Shown one piece after another: positions 1 through 12,000 of a stretch of 64,000 bases of DNA. This DNA comes from Halichondria panicea (Eukaryota; Porifera; Demospongiae; Suberitida; Halichondriidae), in NCBI RefSeq assembly GCF_963675165.1, contig NC_087392.1:3177001-3241000 (forward strand). The letters are read 5' to 3'. The notes below the pieces were generated by a model. It was not told the origin of the DNA. It did no database searches and worked only from the letters and a program-made list of their open reading frames with translations. How positions within the stretch are numbered: position 1 is the first letter of the stretch; every line of letters begins with the position of its first letter. Both the position numbers and the translations under genes were made by a program.

Positions 1-3000
1 ATGGCAATGCAGAAGGCACGTACAAATACAAAATGTGCTTAGAGAAACAGGGGCAAAGTTTGTCACTGAAAGAAGGGTCATTTGGGGGGAGAGACTGCAT
101 TGGAGATCATTGTGTTGTGCAGCTGCTCTTCAAAGAACCAGTGACACTTCAGGTACAATGTAAAAGAAAGTTGTGTTTAGTTAACACACTCTTGACTATA
201 CCACATGTAGCTAACCATTGTTACGTTATATGATCCATGACATTCTCCTGGTTACAAACACATGTGTTCAGACTGATGTGGTGTACACTGCCCACCTTGA
301 GCTTCAGGGAGAAACCTACAACATAGGTGTTGAGGGGAAGCTCTCACTGACAGGGCCAGAAAGTGTAGAGTTCTTTCTTCACCACACTGGGATGGAGGAC
401 TCTAACCCAGAGACTGGTTCTATCCTCAACTTTGTCTACTCCACGTATGTAAAAATTGTTTCAAATATGATAGCTATATGCCTCACTTATTTGTCCACAG
501 CTGCTCTACACCCACACCACAGAATGTGGTCCAGCTGAGTGTGCACCTAGCCTCGATGTTACTAGATGTGACAGTGGGATTTCTGGAGCGGGTGCTGAGA
601 GGGGATCTCACTTGGGACACTTTATCTTTCCTTGGATCTTCGTTCCTCTTCTCCACTCTTCTGCCGACCACACTCGCTCAACTTGGTCCCATTGCGTGTA
701 GGCAACCAAAGGTAATTGTACCTGTCTCAATACTCTTTGATTAATGTTATACACACACACACACACACGATAGTATGCTGTGGAAGTTTTATCTCTTGTC
801 AAGCGGGTCCTGGGTGTGGTTTCAGCGGCCTCTCAAAAGGCGGCCAGTTTGTCAAACAGTTCCTCCGACATCAAGTCCATGCACTATGCCACTGTAGATA
901 CCGAGCACCCCTACAAGCCAGCCTCTGTGAAATATTTTAAGGTGTGCATGCATGCACACACACACTAGTGTTACGAAATGTTGTATATTTCTGCTCTCTA
1001 TACATAAATTATATACTACATGTACATCCGTACGTTTTGGCAATGGTGAGTAATTAAATGGTGGATTTTCGCATTAGAGATTTGTTTAGTTTAGTATGAC
1101 TATTAGCAGTAGCACATAACTCCTGCTATTAGTATCCAAAATAACAATTGAAATCCATATACCATTGACTTCTTTACAGGTCAAATTTTCAGAGAGTGTG
1201 CAGTGGATGACTCTTGAGTTTGACCCTAGGACAGGATTTGCTCAGCCAGAGGACAAGATAGGAGAACTTCTTGTACCTACATCTCGTCCCTCTCCTCTTA
1301 CACCGCCCAAACAGGCCAACTCACCTCCAGAAGTAACCCTCGTAGGGGTAGGGTTTGATGACATTTACGATGACTGGCAGAGATATTCTTTGGACTCTCC
1401 TCCTGGGCTCGTGTTGCTTCCTGGTGTGTAGTCAGTACACGCTTGTTCACTACTATTTCCAAATTATCAGGCCATTGTTGCGTCGCCATAAAGTTTTGTA
1501 ATTTTGTTTCGTAACTCCATTTGCAGGCAATGAGGTTCACATTGTGGTGCATACTGACACTGAATATGATAAGAAAGACTTCAGCAATCATTACGGACTA
1601 AAATGTCAAGTAGTGGGTTATGAATGGACTGCAAAAACAACAGATGTAAGTATACAGGCAGTATTTATAGCTGATTAGACTCATGTACTGAACATGCTTT
1701 AATGTTCGTTGCTGCAGTGTTTGCTGCTGTTAGAGAAGGAATTGGTGTCACTGGGAACTATGTGTGCCACCTCCCTCCTTAAGGAGAACATACTACTACC
1801 CTTTGCTGGTCTGTGTATGCTAAATAAAAAGTTTTTACTTCCACACAAGCAACAATATGTACATTTGACAATTTTCACCTTTAGATGAGCTCACTGTTAG
1901 CCAAGACCAGGCAGAAAAAGCTGACATGAGGATTGTGCAGGCCTCCAGTCAGGAAGTGCTGAGCAAGCATAACCACATTCTCTCTCGAGGCCTCATGGTG
2001 GACCTGCCATCAATTCAACAAGTCCTTGATGGGGAGATCTCTGTGATAAAGTGCAACACAAAGCAGACCTTCCTCACTGACTTCATTGAGAGCAAAGCTG
2101 ATACTCCTGGAAACCGATTGGCGCGGTATGAAATTTAGAACGTGACATGTGTTGATGTACAGTATATTATTAATAGTCCAAGTGATTAAATATTTATTTT
2201 TAATATCAGATGGTTGCAGCCAGACCGAGCAGTGGACCCCGAGGCGTGTGAGCTACAGCTTCCCACTGAGAACATTGAAGCCAATGTCTCTTCCCAGTTC
2301 CTGGTGCATATCAAAGACCAGGATGGAAAGCCTGTCTATGTCCAAGACATGAAGGTTTGCTAAATTAAAGAATCAAACTATTCAATATGTTGCCATGGTT
2401 TTATAGGTGGAAGTGAAGGCAGTATGGCTGGGCAAAGGAAAGGATCAGCAAGAGAAGAGTTATGCAAGAGACAAGATGGTAGACAAATCCATGGGAGTGA
2501 GGAAGCCTACTTACAAACGACCTTATACCCCAACAAGGCTCAACAGCAACTATCTCTACCATTGCATCTCGATGATGATGGTTAGCACATTATTGTTATT
2601 CCGTGCATAACCATGAACCATTTATTGTAATTTTACAGCCTTACTCAAACTATTCTTTCGAAGAGCTGAGACTGTTTGCACCAAAGATTGAACGGTATTG
2701 CGCAAACAAATATTACAATCGTTCTGTGATATGTAACTACTATAATAATTATGTGTTACGATTAGGAGCTCTGAGAATGTGCGGGTTGAATGGCAAGACA
2801 ATGGGACATATGTTGCTCAGTGGGTGCCTGCAGTTAGTGGACGTTACCTGATACAAGTCCTTATTGATGAACGGAACACAGGTGCTGCAGGTTTTATTTT
2901 ATTAAAGTTACTGTGTCAAACTGATGCATCGTGGTCAAGCTGAATTTTTATGTGTTCGTAGGGCAAGAAAAATATGTAGAGGTGCTACCCTCTGAAGACC

Positions 3001-6000
3001 TGGAAACTGAAGCTGATGAGCAAATGGTGGAAGACCAATTAGAACCAACTTTAGAATCCATCTCACTGCCAAAGATGAAACTTTTCTCTGGGAAAACTGC
3101 CCCAGGGCTACGAATCAGAAAAGCACCACATTTTACCGTGAGTAGTATCAGCTCCCGTATAAACCCTAACACAACAGTAAATATATCGTGCTACGGGGTA
3201 GGTGCCAAAGTCCAGTACAAATCGAAATTATTTGTCCAGTTTCGACTGTCAAACCATACCTGTTCCACCAGCATGTCTTTGGTTTAGCAAAGTTTTGTCG
3301 TAAAATACTGTGCCGACACAATGAACTTAACATGTAACCTACTATCATGGCTAGACAGTGTTTAGCAACACTGTTTTCAAAACATGGCCTAGTAAAGTGT
3401 ACAGCTTTCTTTGGTCTTTCCTCCTTGCATACATGTGTACTCTTTGGAACTGAGGAGAGCATATTCCAAAAATCAACAAATGTAATTGTGGCGTGGTTTT
3501 TGTTTGCAGGCAAATCCATTGGGAGTTATCAAACCCGGTGAAAATTTCACATATTCAGAAGAGGTAAATTGTCGTGACCTCAAGTGTGATGCAGATGTCA
3601 TGTATATAATTATATATACAGATTGAGAATGAATCGGGTGTTTGGGTGAGGCTCACGTCACAAGCTATCAGAGATTTACATTGTGGTCCAGACTGTACAG
3701 AGGCTTATGCTTTAGCATTTTCAAAAGAGAAAAATACACAGTTTCTTGAGGAATTTCAAGTAAACACATTTATTTTTCTTGTGTGTTGCAATGATGTTAC
3801 TGTTGGATGCGTATAGAAATAACATAACTATGTATCGAATGTCACGCTTTTGTTTGTTTCCTAATTATTGTAGGCTAAGCCTGAAACACTGGAGAAACTT
3901 GCTCATGAAGCAGTGAGGGCTCTTAAGAAACCAGTCAGCAAAAGAAGGCAGTGTGGACCAGGCACCTATCATGTGGTTCAGTGTGGCTCAGCTGGTCACA
4001 ACATTCGTTCCAAGCCAGGGTTAAGGGGCACACCAGCAGGGAGGTTGAAAAAAGGAGATATAATCAATTCTCCCGAAGAAGTGGGTACAATTTCATACTA
4101 CTGTAAATGTACTTTAATTTGCTCGATTGTTTGCATAATTATGGTTTTAGATATTGCAAGTGTTTCGCACAAATCAAATATCATTTTGTTTTGTAGGTTG
4201 AAAACGATGATGGTGTCTGGTTGAAACTCCTGCCTGAAGATTGCAAAAAGTATTGTCGTTCTGAATCAGAAAGCTTGGAAGGGTGGACACTAGCTGTTGG
4301 GCCCAGTGGTAGAATCTTTCTTAGCCTTGAAAGTGATGAAAGCTACCATGACCAGATAATCGATACGAAAGCAAAGCCTCCTAACCCACAGATTTTCCCA
4401 AGTGCTGCGTCTGTGTTTGGTACTGCTCCACAATCGGTATTTGGTACACCGATTCCTCCTCCTCTCCCTGCTGTCTTCAATTTCGGGGGTGGTAGTGACA
4501 GCCTTGTCAAACTGACTTTTGGTGCTGTAGAAAACAGTGAGTCGAGAATTTCTGAGCTCACTGACGAAAAGAAAACTGAGGAAACTGAGGAAACAGAAGG
4601 TATGAAGCCCCTATTTAGCATTGGGATTGTTTCTGGTAAAACACCCCCTGCTCAAAGGGTGTCTAGAGGCAGGCGGTTAGGAGGCAGAAAGTCTTCCCCT
4701 AAGAGTCCTTCCCCAAAACCACTGAAGGGCGGTCAGGCTGAACAAGAAGAGATTTCAGATACTATCTCTGATTGCGAGAAAGATCATCCACCATCGCTTA
4801 CATCGAAAAAGAAGCAAGCGTTGTCTCCTGCTGTTGCCGAATGTCAACGAGCTGTATTTGCCGCTTTTCTCTGGCAGGAAGGACTAGTTGATGATGCTAT
4901 TGCCTCTGCCTCACATCTGATGCGTAATCCTGACATGACAAAAAAGCAATTTGAATCTTTTTATGGAAAACAAGACAGTAGCAATACTAATTTACCTGAC
5001 AAGGAACCTGACAAGGAATCTGACAAGGAGAAGCCTGACAAAGATAGTGAAATAACCGAAGGGTCCAAAATACCTGCTTCCCTTCCTCCTACTTTAAACC
5101 ACCTTGTCACATTTTGGGAAGAGATTTCATCCACTGTGATTGAGAATTCCAACCTATCCTTTTCACCATCTGAAGTGCCAGCCCTCGCTCAAGAGCTCTT
5201 GAAAAAATTTGAAGACGAAAAGACAGAAATAGAAAAACGTAAGAAAGAGAAAGACAAGAAGGTTAACTCTGCTGGGGGTGGAGCAGGCGGATCAACTATG
5301 TGTGAGCTCTGCAACCAGTCTTTCCCTGATCCTGTTACCTATCACATGAAGGAAGCCCATCCTGGCTGTGGAAGACATGCAAGTGGCTGGGGGTATAACA
5401 GTAAGGGCACTTTCTGCTCTGGCTGGGCTGGAAACTGTGGAGATGGTGGTAAAGGTGGGAGCACTTGGTATCTCATGTGTAAGCCTTGTCACTCCAAGTA
5501 CCTCACTGTCAAGGACGAAGCCAAGAAAAAAACTGTAAAGACGGTTCCACTCCCAAAAATGAAGACTAGAAAACCTGGAAAACCAAGAAATCTCCCACCT
5601 ATTTCTGCTGTTCAAGGTATGATTCAAAATGCCAAATTCCTCTTGGAGATTGATCGTATCAGCGATAGTGCGCCTACAACTCCATTGGCTGTGCAAGTAC
5701 CTGCTCTTGTCGTATTGAAGGCCAGTGGACTAGAGCGGCAATTGTCATCACCTGACGACAAGCCAGCACTTCATAGAGCAGACACCATACAGAACGACAA
5801 AGCTAAAACCGAAATTTTTCGCCCATCCTTTTTACGCTCAAAATCTATGGCAGTCGGAAAACTTGCTGAAGGTGTGACACAGTCAGAGAGTGACACGAAT
5901 ATTGATGACCCTCTTATGTCCAAACCGTCAAAGAACCTTCGGCAATTGATGTACAATCGTTCTCGGCAGGACCCCAATAGCAAGGAGACTGGGTACAATC

Positions 6001-9000
6001 GTGTTATGGGCTTCCTGTTCTTATATCATGACTTGGATGGACTAAGGGCCAGTATGAAGCATTCCATGAGAGTAGCTGGGATCAAATCGTTTGCTTTAGA
6101 GGTATGTATACGTACATCTAGTATGATCTAATTTTGCTTGGTGTTATATGTCCAACCTGCTTCCATCCAGTTCATTGAGTGGCTTTTGAAGAACATGTCT
6201 GAGCCATCCATTGTTCATGACATCCTGTGGCAGTTTAATTCTGCGCTCAGAGAGCATCCAGTGCAGCAGATGGCTGCCAAAGTTAAGGCAAAAGTAGAGA
6301 AAGCCCAAAAGAATGATAAGGTACTGTTGATACCTGCAAAAAGTGTCATTTTCAACCTCTGATGTGTGCAGCTAGCTGAATCTGATGACATCTGTTTGGG
6401 GCATCATCCGCTCTCTGGGCTCGATGGAGCTGGATTAATGCTGCAACTCCTCAGGAAACAGTTTCATTCATTCCTACAGACTACCTCCAATCTTATGCCA
6501 AAGGTAAGCCCTTTGGTTCTTATACCTATTGTGCCCTCTAGTCAGCACTTTAAATATTAAACCGAACATTATTTAACTTCATGCATGTACTCCTGAATTG
6601 AACTATAATTTTATAATCCTGGCAGCTACCGTCAGGTTCTGCTGTTCAGCAGGCTGCCATGCAGTGCTACTGCCTTCAGTTCCAGCCTCAGGACCACTCC
6701 TTCCTTCTACAGAGTGATGTGTTCTCAAATATTAGTAAAGCTCTTTCTCTGGGAGAGGATTCCCAGGATAGCACTGAGAAAAGAGACAAGGTTGGTAAAA
6801 CACTTGATGGCCAGTTGGTTGTTACTATTTGCCATTTTTCTGCATGACTGCTGTTAGTACTTCCTCGATAGTAGATAGTTCTTCAATTTCTACAGCTTGA
6901 AAGGCAACATGAAGAGTACATATACAGTATACATCAATAAAAAATTCCTGTTCCGTTTCTAAAAACTCACGTATAAACGGTAGTGTTAAACTGGATGCAG
7001 AACGCGACCAATTTCTCATTATAAATTAAAACGGGTGACGTCATCATGAAAAATTGAAATTACTTACACAATGATACTGTATGATTTGTAGTACAATGAG
7101 CTAGCTAGCTATTATAAAGTACGCAGACATGCAGTCAGACATACTGGAGAAGAGACGATGGTCTTCAAAAACGGTCATTCCAGGTCACAAATAACTTGCG
7201 TGGAGGGCAACTTAGTCTTGGGGCTGATGCGAGACCGAGAACAACTGGGGAAACGGTGCACTGTTGCAAAATAGCATCTATAAGCTAACTAAGAGGATTA
7301 AAGCGCTAGACAATCAGCTATACTGTAGTACACAAGCTAGCTAGCTAGCTACTGCTACACTGTACGCACGATCACAAGTTAACGAATCTGCTTACTCAGC
7401 AATTTTTCTGCACATGCGTGAAAACGGTAGCGTTTTGCATAATACAATGCGTTCATTATGCGTTTTTTTTATTATGCATTTAAACGGGAACGGTGCGTTT
7501 TACGCAAACGGAACGGGAACTTTTTATTGATGGTACTGTAGCTACATGTATTTTAGCGTCTTGCTCAGCGATGCAACTATGTAATACATGTTACGATGTA
7601 GCTATTAAAAATTGGTTGCATGTGTAAGTGGCTATTCTTCATTCAACACAGGATGCTAGTGTGACTGTGATGGAGGATGTTCTTCCCCAAGGCCATCTCA
7701 AAACCTCCTCCAATGAGGCCATGGGCAATAGTCTCAGCGATGGCTCCACAGAAACATTTTGGGAAAGTCGAGATGAGCCTAGAGGGCAACCACGCAAGCT
7801 CACAGTCTCTTTTGAATCTCAGAAGTCTATTTTTGCATGTGCTGTACACATTGACAATCAGAAAGATGGTGGAGTGAGTCTCAATTATTCTTTTTCACCT
7901 TGTAGTTTATCAGTCTCACTATAGCAAAAAGTGGACAGTGTTAGCCTGCTTGTTGGAAAAGATGAAGATTCCCTTAAAGAAGTGGACAAGGTAAAGTAGG
8001 ACGTAGGACAAAGTTTTGTGTTCTTGCTTAATATTCAGCTGTACATGCACCGTATTCTACCGTGATTACGTCCCCATAATTGCATGCTACAAAGCAGCTA
8101 CAGGTGGGATGGGGTTAATTTCGTGTTTCGTCTCGAAATTAAACCCACCCAAGTGTTTGCCTTGGAATTACGCCCAAACTAAATCTTCTCTGTCTGCGTC
8201 TGAGGCCTTCCATATAGCTAAACCTTTCTTGACAACTGCTCAATACTCATAAATGCATCACTTTCTGGTGGGCGTATTCTCAAGGCAAATTATAGCCTAT
8301 GCATGAACTTTCACTCAACAGTGTGGGTGGGCGTAATCTCGGTAGAGTACGGTACATCTATGTTGATTTCAGGCCAAACTCTCGGTGCTACATTCTGGTT
8401 GGAAGGTACTCTTTGTCCCTGATGACACTCCGTACACTATTGTACGACTTGAGTTAAAGGGGATGTCCAATAATGTACGAGCAAGGCAGATTAAAGTATT
8501 AGTGAAACCATCCAAGCCACTTGATGCTTCGTTCTCAGCCGTAATGTCTCAACGGAATGCTTGTGAGGCTGAGGCCCTGCGTGTCTTTAGGCTACTCACT
8601 TCTCAGGTATAAAACTCATTATTTAGTTGTATATAACATTTCATGTATACTTGTATGTAAAAGTGCAAGCAATCATTTATACCCATGCATTCAGGTATTT
8701 GGTCGTTTGTTGTCAACTCAGCCAGAAGAAGATCGAGATGAATCTGATTCTCCTGAGGCTTCTGATGGGGATAAAGAAGGAAAAGAAGACGAAGTACGAG
8801 AGCATGTTGTAGATATACTGTTTAGTAAGGGCAAGATCTCAAGCCTTCAGAAACAAGTAAGTGTGATTGGAGACACATGCATATGCAGGGGCGTAGCTAC
8901 CATTGTTTCCTGGTTGCCCAGAACCCCCCCCCCCCCCCAGGAGCTTGCTGAGAAAAATGGGCAGGGCTCCTATGATTGAATCCAGCAGCCCTGCCCATCT

Positions 9001-12000
9001 TTTCTGAAATATCGCATGGCTGCAATCAGTCTTCAGAGATAGCTCATGAATTGTTGTTTCACTTCGTCATTCTTTGGCACCAGTGTCTTCCTTAGATTCA
9101 CCTCCAACAAAGAAGACCAAGACTTCTAGTAATCAATCCTGCTCCAGTATTTCTCAGACTTACATGTAACCTCTATGCATGTTTATGAGAACGTACTTAG
9201 CTATATAGCTAGCTACATGTAGCTATAGACGCTGGTGTCAATTTAAAGCTATCATATGTGTTGCTAGTCTAGCTAAGCACAATTAAATGTCATTTAGATC
9301 TACTTTCTGAATAAAGTTATTCATGAATAAACATGAGCAGTAGGTGTGCCCTAACAGGGTGTCATACAGGGGAAAGGGGGGATATCCCCCCCCCTCCCCA
9401 GCTCCAATTTCCCCCCCTTTCAATTATGACTGAGTGTCCATAGCTGGGTAACAGTTAATCTTTTTTAGCAACATTTTCTAGTTACTTTTCTCATTTCCCC
9501 CCTCTACTTCAAAATCCTGTATGACACCCTGCCTAATTAAGAGGGTGTGATACTGGAAGTGGGCAAGACCCCAAGAATTTCACAACAAAGTACCTATTTT
9601 TCTTTGGAAACACCTGTCTTGGCTACGCCCCTGATGTGTGCTTATAGTCTTTTTTCACCTGTGCATAGGTATGTGAGCACATTATCCAATCTGTCAACAC
9701 CGAGACATTACGTATGAAAGATGAGTGGGAGGGATTAATTTCTAACCCCCCACCTCCTAAACCGGCTAGGCAGACTAGTATTGAAGTAAGTCCTGATGTT
9801 GGAAAGGGGTCAGACATGTATTGCTATGAGCTGCTGTCAATGCTGATTGGCCTGAGTCAGTCAGAGGTGGGCTGTGCGTTTCTTTCTGAGCAGGAGAAGC
9901 TTGTGCAAGATCTCTTTGCACTGCTTCATGTGGGAACTGCCAGACTACAATTGCAGGTGTGTTAATTAGCTTCAATTAATCATGGTGCGTGTACAGTGCT
10001 ACTTTCAAAGGCAGAGGGTGGTGTAATGAATTAGTCGTGGATAGGAGGTATGCATAGTGGAGTTACCTGGGGGGATGGTGAGAAATCCCAGCTTATGCGT
10101 AAAATTAACATAATATTATACCTACAGGTTTGCACACTTTTCCGAAAAGTTCTACCAGCTATTGGACCAAAGAACCTTGCCCCAATGTTGAATGTTCGCA
10201 TTCTTCCTCCTCTTGGTTATAGTGCTATTGCTGAAGCTGTCAATTCTGCTACCACCATCAACCAGCTGGGTATCATGGACTGTCTTCTCTCCGTCATCTC
10301 AAAGGCTTTGTCAGTCCAGGTTAAAGCTAAGGGGCGGTCAACTAACATCATCCAGGTTCTAACTGGAGTCAGCAGCATTACGGCCATTATGATGGACAAG
10401 CTAACCAATCCTAAGCCTGTTCCAGGTGAAACAACCATTCGTGCTCAGAGGTGGTACTTGAAGGGAAGTGTGTCTCATGAGGTAGCTGAAGAGGTTATCA
10501 AGCTGCTTAAGGACATGGTGAAAGGATCTCTCGGTGGGCAATGGGAGGGATATTCAAAATCAGCCATTGGTCAAGCAGTCTTGCATCTGACCAAGATCAG
10601 TGAAGAGGCTCGTGTGCCTGTGCCTGGAATGTTTTCTCAAACGGTACAGTTACATGTGATTGACTCTATTCGACGGTTGGTTTTCTTTAAATGCTTTACC
10701 TTTTTTTTCAAAATGTCTTTTGTATAGACTCGACTCACTAGTTAAAATCATTTGTCACGTTACATGTATGAGTAGCACATAATTATATTCTTGAGTGCAT
10801 GTACCACTTGCACCAAAATGCAGTTATGGCTCTGTTTGGGTGCTCTCTGTGTGATTGACAAAGAGCACGCTGATGCACTCTCGTCGGGCCAATGGCTTGG
10901 ACAAGATGGCAAACCTAAGTCAAAGGCGAGTTATTCTGTAACTGACAGAAGCTCAAACTGTGTACTATAAACTATTTGTGATATGTATGCAGCCGCTATG
11001 TGACAACCATGATGATGAGGAGACACAGGCCCTGATATCATGTGATAAATGTGGCAATCTGTGTGGAGAGTGTGATAGAGTGCTTCACTACCACAAGAAA
11101 TCCAAAGATCATCAGAGACAGGTTTGAGCTACACGTACATTAACTACTATCCCCCTAAATTCTAACCCTGAAGTAGTAGACTAGTTTACCGTAGTATATA
11201 TGCTTAATATCTCAGTATTTTACAATAATAATATCTACAATTCATGGATGTTTTCAAAGCACAAAAATGGGACAAGTACAATTAGTTGGGCGTGGCCCAA
11301 CCCTGGGCGCTCACGAAGGGTAAGGCACCACTGCAATGTCAGGTTTTGTTCCTGCTGCAGAAATATAGCAGCGTTCAAGTGCTGAAGGCGTGGCTCATTA
11401 ATGAACGAGTCAGTAACTAGTAATTCTCTTAGTCAAATCAAAATGCAACAATAGAAGACAAGCCAGCTTGATCCAGGAACACACGCTAGTAGCATGCAAA
11501 GACTCTTGCAGTAGCATTCTAACTGAGCTTTGCGGTTATCGCCCACTTGGACTTAATAATATTCATGCTTAGCCACACCCTAAAACTAAGTACTGGAACC
11601 ATTGCAGTGGTGCGGGTATTTTGATTCATTGTCATGGTTTGTGTTTATTCAGATCTTCAAAGAGGAAGAAGAGGCAGTGAAGGTGGACCTGCATGAAGGC
11701 TGTGGTCGCATCAAACTCTATTGGACTATGGCCCTTACCGACTATCGCACTCTCAAAGGGCTTGTTGAATTCAAAGAAGCTGGAAATGGTGACATTTCTG
11801 TTTTGTGTATCAGCATTAATTGGCGGGTATTTATACTGAAAGGGATAGCAGTTGATTGGCTGTTGGTGTTACTGGGGTAGGCCAGATGGGCAACAACTTG
11901 AGCGCAACTACATGTAAAAATTCTTTACAATTCACACTCTTGGAATAATGATTATGTGACAGCATGAACAAATTTCATTTAGCTATTACTCCACGTTTTT

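Noticed and set aside
4343..4621. 92-codon minus-strand ORF over MYCBP2 exon 17
   Set aside because: Antisense shadow of the long coding exon; no promoter or splice support.
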